The notes below the pieces were generated by a model. That model did not search any database. It saw nothing but the letters and a program-made list of their open reading frames with translations, and was not told where the DNA came from. This document shows, piece after piece, positions 62,953-64,000 of a DNA stretch of 64,000 bases (positions are counted from its first letter, which is position 1; every line of letters begins with the position of its first letter). Where the stretch lies: positions 9,631,038 to 9,695,037 of the forward strand of contig CM022667.1 in the NCBI GenBank assembly GCA_012295275.1, in the 5' to 3' direction. Origin of the DNA: Chrysomallon squamiferum. Its lineage: Eukaryota > Mollusca > Gastropoda > Neomphalida > Peltospiridae. A program made the translations under genes and the position numbers.

Positions 62953-63852
62953 ATAATTTTATTACAATAAATATAATAAAAATAAAGATGATGATGTCAT
63001 AATTAATAAACAAGGAGTCTAAATAATTCTCAAAAAAAAAAAAAAAAAAATAAATAAATAAATAAAATAAAATAAAAATTATTAAGAATTTATATTTATT
63101 TAGAAATAGAAATATATTACACATAACAAGGTCAAGTATGTTTCACAACATCAGTAGTTTTTATTTATTCTTTGTAATAGGAAAATATAGTTCTGGTCCT
63201 CAGTTGTAATGGTAATAAGTTTGGATTTAATATAAAAAAGATTATTATATTCTTTCAGATGCAAACATATTAATTCTACTAATCCTGATTAATACTTATA
63301 GTAGTAACAGTGTTTTAGTATATATATATATATATATATAAATTAGTTTTAGTATTTAAAACTATTTTAAAATCATTCTTTCTAGTGGAAACCTATTGCC
63401 CCACTACAACAGAATTTTCTGGTTAAATTAAAAAATAACATTCATGTGAATACCTACCTATCTATGTTATTAATAACATTAATAATTAACATTATCTTAC
63501 AGGTGAAGTACTGATACCTATTCATGGTAATATTAATAATCGTCTGTATATATCTAGTATCTAATTTAAACTATCTTAAGGACATTTCTTTCAGATCTGA
63601 ACATATTTTGTTTAAAACCTGTACATAGCAGAGAGTTTATTTGTTTGCACTGCACCCATTAAACGGACCCACAAGGCAACAGATAGGCAGATGTGTGTTA
63701 GCTGGTATATTACCTAGATTCGTAACTCGTAGAAAAATACTTCTTGTACTCTTAAATTGTGATGCTGTATATTGTGTCCTGCCAATGTGTCTGTCTGTCT
63801 GTCTGTTTTAGCCTGTCATCACTAACCCATCATTTTGGACAGACAGTATGTG

Positions 63853-63858
63853 AATAAA
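63853..63858 (+). terminator. Candidate distal poly(A) signal
   Basis: AATAAA followed about 30 bases later by a strong T/GT-rich element (63881-63925). It has the best poly(A)-site context downstream of SNRK, but lies 8.1 kb after the stop codon, so its assignment to SNRK is tentative. Confidence 0.35.
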
Positions 63859-64000
63859 TTCAGTGCAGAAACAATAATGGATGTTTGTTGTTTTTTCTGG
63901 TTTTTTTGTGGTTTTTTTTTTTTTTCACCATCTAGTGTCATGTTCGAATCTTTTATTTATATAAAAAAAAATATAAATGTTAAAAAATTCTTACACTGTT

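Larger units (their letters stand above)
55768..64000 (+). other. SNRK 3' UTR and downstream AT-rich DNA
   Basis: No coding region is recognisable. Many AATAAA words occur, so the mRNA end is uncertain. Candidates include 57744 (in TTAATAAAGTACAC) and 63853. The interval holds ATT/AAT microsatellites, a mixed TTA/TCA run at 59320-59452, a degenerate TTAATATTC-rich repeat (60540-61470), a GC-rich hairpin at 62680-62703 and a (GA)n cluster at 62801-62952. Confidence 0.5.

Noticed and set aside
62774-63124. 116-codon Ser/Leu-rich minus-strand frame
   Set aside because: It is the complement of the (GA)n cluster and flanking poly-T.

Overview
The window is animal nuclear DNA: AT-rich, intron-rich and full of microsatellites, with three protein genes that can be read exon by exon. 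The proteins are close to human COG4, SF3B3 and SNRK but clearly not vertebrate. Tri- and dinucleotide repeat load, tRNA-like SINE remnants and intron sizes suit a mollusc or another lophotrochozoan. That placement is an inference from overall look, not from a lineage-specific marker.

Layout. (1) Positions 1-4912, minus strand: the 5' part of COG4, a Golgi tethering-complex subunit; nine coding exons are visible and the rest lies beyond position 1. (2) 4913 to about 5390: a short head-to-head promoter region shared with the next gene. (3) 5947-24745, plus strand: complete SF3B3 (U2 snRNP SF3b 130 kDa subunit), 27 coding exons that join without a phase break into 1218 codons, with a poly(A) signal at 25446. 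(4) 25.5-31.0 kb: intergenic, simple repeats, CRE motifs. (5) 31210-55767, plus strand: SNRK kinase, six coding exons, the last strikingly GC-rich and carrying two apparent compensating reading-frame breaks. (6) 55768-64000: AT-rich 3' UTR and intergenic DNA without recognisable genes.

The most interesting content is inside SF3B3 introns. Introns 13, 14 and 16 each hold one copy of a box C/D snoRNA with the same guide and a perfect terminal stem. Intron 19 (4.85 kb, the largest) holds six copies of one H/ACA snoRNA, five of 129-131 nt and one about 140 nt, starting at 16609, 17312, 18015, 18707, 19599 and 20283. Spacing is close to 700 bp. The copies differ mostly at positions that keep the hairpins paired. 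A seventh copy survives as a 19-nt fragment. The splicing-factor gene is therefore also a multi-snoRNA host, and one intron carries six H/ACA units where one per intron is the usual metazoan rule. AG|GT junctions between the units suggest, but do not prove, recursive splicing.

The COG4/SF3B3 head-to-head pairing matches the arrangement I know from human chromosome 16q22, so it looks like old bilaterian microsynteny.
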